8,079 nucleotides of DNA from Chloroflexota bacterium (GTDB lineage: Bacteria; Chloroflexota; Anaerolineae; Anaerolineales; Anaerolineaceae), in NCBI GenBank assembly GCA_019136175.1, contig JAGVUS010000151.1, forward strand, positions 1-8,079, read 5' to 3'. This document shows, piece after piece, positions 5,876-8,079 of this stretch. Made by a program: the position numbers and the translations under genes. The notes beneath the pieces were generated by a model. It was not told the DNA's origin and did no database searches. It saw nothing but the letters and a program-made list of their open reading frames with translations. The first letter of the stretch is position 1; every line of letters begins with the position of its first letter.

Positions 5876-6835
5876 ATGATAGTTCTGATCACCGGTGCAG
5901 CGGGATTTCTTGGGTCGCACTTATGTGAAAAATTATTAAAAGAAGGACACCAGGTTATCGGGATGGATAATTTTATCACCGGAAATCCCAACAACCTTGC
6001 CCACCTTGCCTCCAATCCCGGTTTTAGTTTCATTCGTCATGACGTGGCAAATTTCATCTTCGTCCCGGTTAAAGTGGATGCAGTAATGCATTTTGCCTCA
6101 CCTGCAAGCCCCAACCCAGCTTCACCTTATGGCTATACGAATTTACCGATTCAAACAATGAAAGCCGGAGCCCTGGGAACACATAACACCTTGGGGGTGG
6201 CAAAAGCCTGCAACGCCAGGTATCTATTGGCTTCCACCAGCGAAATTTATGGTGATCCATTGGAGCATCCACAAAGGGAAACCTACTGGGGGCACGTGGA
6301 TCCCATTGGCGTCAGGTCGGTGTATGATGAGGCAAAACGATTTGCTGAAGCACTTACAATGGCTTACCACAGGTATCATGGAATTGACACCCGGATTGTT
6401 CGAATTTTTAATACCTATGGTCCCCGGATGCGCCTTGACGATGGCCGTGTTGTTCCCAATTTCCTCCAACAAGCTTTAAAGCATCAGCCGCTTACCGTTT
6501 ATGGAGATGGCAGTCAGACCCGCAGCTTTTGTTATGTGGACGATTTGATTGATGGCATTTACAGGTTGCTCTTATCGGACGAACACAACCCTGTCAATAT
6601 AGGCAATCCGGTGGAAACCACAATTCTTGAGTTTGCCGAAACCATCAATCAAATAACCAAAAACCCGGCTGGAATGGTCATCAAACCAGACATGCAGCTG
6701 GGTGATGACCCCAAACGCCGTCAGCCTGACATTACCCGTGCTCGAACGATCCTTGACTGGCAGCCAATCACCCCCTTGAAAGCAGGCATTCAAAAAACCA
6801 TCCCTTATTTCAAATCCGAACTGGGAATTGCATGA
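5876..6835 (+). CDS. UDP-glucuronate decarboxylase (UDP-xylose synthase), extended SDR family
   Basis: NAD-dependent extended short-chain dehydrogenase that most likely converts UDP-glucuronate to UDP-xylose for surface glycans; cytoplasmic, 319 residues. Seen: N-terminal Rossmann motif GAAGFLG (7-13), MDNFITG, the HFASPASP segment, STSEIYGDP followed by HPQ and WGHVDPIG, the catalytic Tyr-Lys in SVYDEAKRFAE (Tyr150, Lys154), FNTYGPRM, and the C-terminal DDPKRRQPDITRA block. The HPQ..YWG..PIG..S.YDEAKR combination is characteristic of UDP-xylose synthases, as distinct from GalE or RmlB. ATG 5876 is preferred over in-frame ATG 5867 because of ribosome binding site placement. The gene begins 22 nt after the lipoprotein stop, and its stop overlaps the next start (ATGA, 6832-6835), so it is probably coupled to the GtrA gene. 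No UDP-glucose dehydrogenase is in the window to supply substrate. Confidence 0.88.
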   Translation: MIVLITGAAGFLGSHLCEKLLKEGHQVIGMDNFITGNPNNLAHLASNPGFSFIRHDVANFIFVPVKVDAVMHFASPASPNPASPYGYTNLPIQTMKAGALGTHNTLGVAKACNARYLLASTSEIYGDPLEHPQRETYWGHVDPIGVRSVYDEAKRFAEALTMAYHRYHGIDTRIVRIFNTYGPRMRLDDGRVVPNFLQQALKHQPLTVYGDGSQTRSFCYVDDLIDGIYRLLLSDEHNPVNIGNPVETTILEFAETINQITKNPAGMVIKPDMQLGDDPKRRQPDITRARTILDWQPITPLKAGIQKTIPYFKSELGIA

Positions 6836-7287
6836 TTCTGAATAACGCCAGGGAACGCGTTCGATTTTTCAGATTTGCTGCAGTTGGCGCATTGGGATCC
6901 GTTGTGGATTTTGGTGTGTTTAATCTCCTTGTGTATTTCGGCATCCCTTCCATTCTTTCCAGTGCCATATCATTTATTTTGGCTGTGATCAATAATTTTC
7001 TCTGGAATCGATATTGGACTTACCCCGATTCTCGCAGCAAATCTCTTGGCAACCAATTAATTCAGTTTAGCCTGGTCAGTCTTGTTGGTATGGGAATTCG
7101 CGCCTTTTTATTTATCCTGATTGAATCCCATCTCATTGAAATGTTTGAGCGGTTTTCCTGGAAAATTTCTCTTTCTCCTACGTTTCTTGGACATAATTCA
7201 ACCCTAACGATTGCAATCCTGGTTGTCTTGATCTGGAATTTTCTTGCAAATCGTTATTGGACATATAATGATATCAGCGCAGAATGA
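6832..7287 (+). CDS. GtrA-family four-helix membrane protein
   Basis: Small integral membrane protein of 151 residues. GtrA/DPMS-type members are thought to flip polyprenyl-linked sugars or assist glycosylation of cell-surface polymers. Seen: an Arg-rich start, then RFAAVGALGSVVDFGVFNLLVYF, the family's opening helix and G-rich turn; a second helix ending NNFLWNRYWTY; a third around 77-99; and a fourth (125-138) ending NFLANRYWTY. The product has about four membrane segments and normal length. The ATG overlaps the UDP-glucuronate decarboxylase stop, and the TGA stop overlaps the next ATG, so it sits inside a tightly coupled chain. Together with a UDP-xylose-type enzyme this suggests surface polysaccharide or lipid-carrier glycan synthesis, but the transported lipid-sugar is unknown. 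Confidence 0.88.
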   Translation: MILNNARERVRFFRFAAVGALGSVVDFGVFNLLVYFGIPSILSSAISFILAVINNFLWNRYWTYPDSRSKSLGNQLIQFSLVSLVGMGIRAFLFILIESHLIEMFERFSWKISLSPTFLGHNSTLTIAILVVLIWNFLANRYWTYNDISAE

Positions 7288-8079
7288 TGATGGACACTTT
7301 TCCGCAGGACAATGATAGCAACAATCAGACAGACAACACTCCTCCGGTTCGGTCATTAAAAGAATTAATTGACCGCGTAACCGGAAGATCGCTTTCCAGT
7401 CTTCCTCAAGAGGACACCGGTCTGGCTGAGCCGCTGCCCTATCCCTTCCTTGCATTGGTGGGGCAACCTGAACTTCGCCTGGCATTGATTCTTGCAATTA
7501 TCAACCCATATATTGGCGGAGTTTTACTGATTGGTCCAAGAGGTACGGGAAAATCAACTGCTGTCCGCTCCATACTGGGTCTCCTGCCAGACGTGGAACG
7601 CTCCAATTGTCCGTTTGGCTGCCTCCCGGAAGATATTGAGACAAATGGCATGGATGCAGTATGCCCTGATTGTGCAAAGAAATATGGTCAGGGCGAACCC
7701 ATTTCCAGGTGGGAACCCACCAGGCTGATTGAACTTCCGTTGAGTTCTCAAATTGAGGATGTGATTGGTGGTATCGATGAACAAGGCGCAATACATCACC
7801 GTATGCAATTAAGGCGTGGAATTCTGGCAAACGCAGATCGAAACATCCTCTACGTGGACGAAATCAACCTGCTGGCAAATGAAATTGTGAATTCTATCCT
7901 GGACGCTGCCGCTGCCGGCGCCTACACGATCCGTCGGGGACCAATTTCAGCCACCTACCGGGCCAGGTTTATTTTGATTGGTTCCATGAATCCCGAGGAA
8001 GGTATCCTCCGTCCACAAATCATGGATCGTTTTGGATTAAGAGTATTGGTTAATGGACTGGAGAATCCGACACAACGGT
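7284..8079 (+). CDS. Magnesium-chelatase subunit I-type AAA+ ATPase, 3'-truncated by the window
   Basis: The open frame runs off the window; 265 residues are visible. It resembles ChlI/BchI-type AAA+ ATPases, which power metal insertion into porphyrins; related proteins serve cobalt chelation or act with VWA partners. Seen: a low-complexity Asp/Asn-rich start (MMMDTFPQDNDSNNQTDN); then YPFLALVGQPELRLALIL, the family opening; Walker A GPRGTGKST at 84-92; Cys109, 113, 127 and 130 in a CPFGC...CPDC arrangement, a possible metal site; SSQIEDVIGGID at 154-165; Walker B ILYVDEIN (Asp192, Glu193); and a sensor-1/arginine-finger stretch, LIGSMNPEEG then LRPQIMDRFGLRV. Three ATGs in a row (7284, 7287, 7290) leave the exact start open; 7284 overlaps the GtrA stop. 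No ribosome binding site is clear, so coupling is likely. Nothing in the window says which metal or partner it serves. Confidence 0.87.
   Translation, partial: MMMDTFPQDNDSNNQTDNTPPVRSLKELIDRVTGRSLSSLPQEDTGLAEPLPYPFLALVGQPELRLALILAIINPYIGGVLLIGPRGTGKSTAVRSILGLLPDVERSNCPFGCLPEDIETNGMDAVCPDCAKKYGQGEPISRWEPTRLIELPLSSQIEDVIGGIDEQGAIHHRMQLRRGILANADRNILYVDEINLLANEIVNSILDAAAAGAYTIRRGPISATYRARFILIGSMNPEEGILRPQIMDRFGLRVLVNGLENPTQR

Noticed and set aside
7204..7497. Minus-strand open frame of 97 residues over the GtrA/chelatase junction
   Set aside because: It lies antisense to two genes with clear family motifs and has no promoter or ribosome binding site.
7501..7830. Minus-strand open frame of 109 residues
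   Set aside because: It is antisense to the Walker A to Walker B region of the AAA+ ATPase, so it is a shadow frame.
1..8079. CRISPR array, insertion sequence, integrase or phage-like module
   Set aside because: No regularly spaced repeats, terminal inverted repeats, transposase motifs or phage-type genes were seen when reading both strands.

Overview
The window looks like ordinary chromosome from a bacterium of moderate base composition, rather than a mobile or phage region. The gene content fits Chloroflexota, perhaps an Anaerolineae-type organism: a NERD-like membrane protein after plsX, a G5/propeller lipoprotein, a GtrA protein, and a ChlI-type ATPase with no visible pigment genes. That placement is an impression from protein style, not a demonstrated assignment. 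No transposase, integrase, CRISPR array, rRNA or long repeat is visible.

Layout, left to right. (1) Positions 1-906 hold the 3' part of a long-chain trans-polyprenyl diphosphate synthase gene whose start lies outside the window. (2) Positions 905-1063 hold a compact minus-strand tRNA-Leu(GAG) unit: near-consensus promoter, tRNA gene, intrinsic terminator. (3) plsX (phospholipid synthesis) and a gene for a two-helix membrane protein with a degraded NERD-like domain run rightward as a probable operon. (4) These meet, with overlapping stop codons, a leftward scpB-rluB-type pair (chromosome condensation and rRNA pseudouridylation). (5) From about 4190 to the end, genes run rightward. First is a lipoprotein with DUF348, G5 and a TolB-like beta-propeller. 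Then come a UDP-glucuronate decarboxylase, a GtrA flippase-like membrane protein and a magnesium-chelatase-type AAA+ ATPase that runs off the end. The last three are joined by ATGA-type stop/start overlaps and are probably translationally coupled.

Functional themes are isoprenoid and phospholipid building blocks, chromosome/ribosome housekeeping, and cell envelope or surface-glycan work (UDP-xylose formation plus a GtrA carrier-type protein). The real genes cover almost everything. The only sizeable non-coding gap (907-1090) is filled by the tRNA unit and the plsX leader. I see no convincing new defence or mobile system. The most unusual items are the NERD-like protein lacking its nuclease residues, the G5-propeller lipoprotein, and two intergenic spots where opposed promoters overlap.
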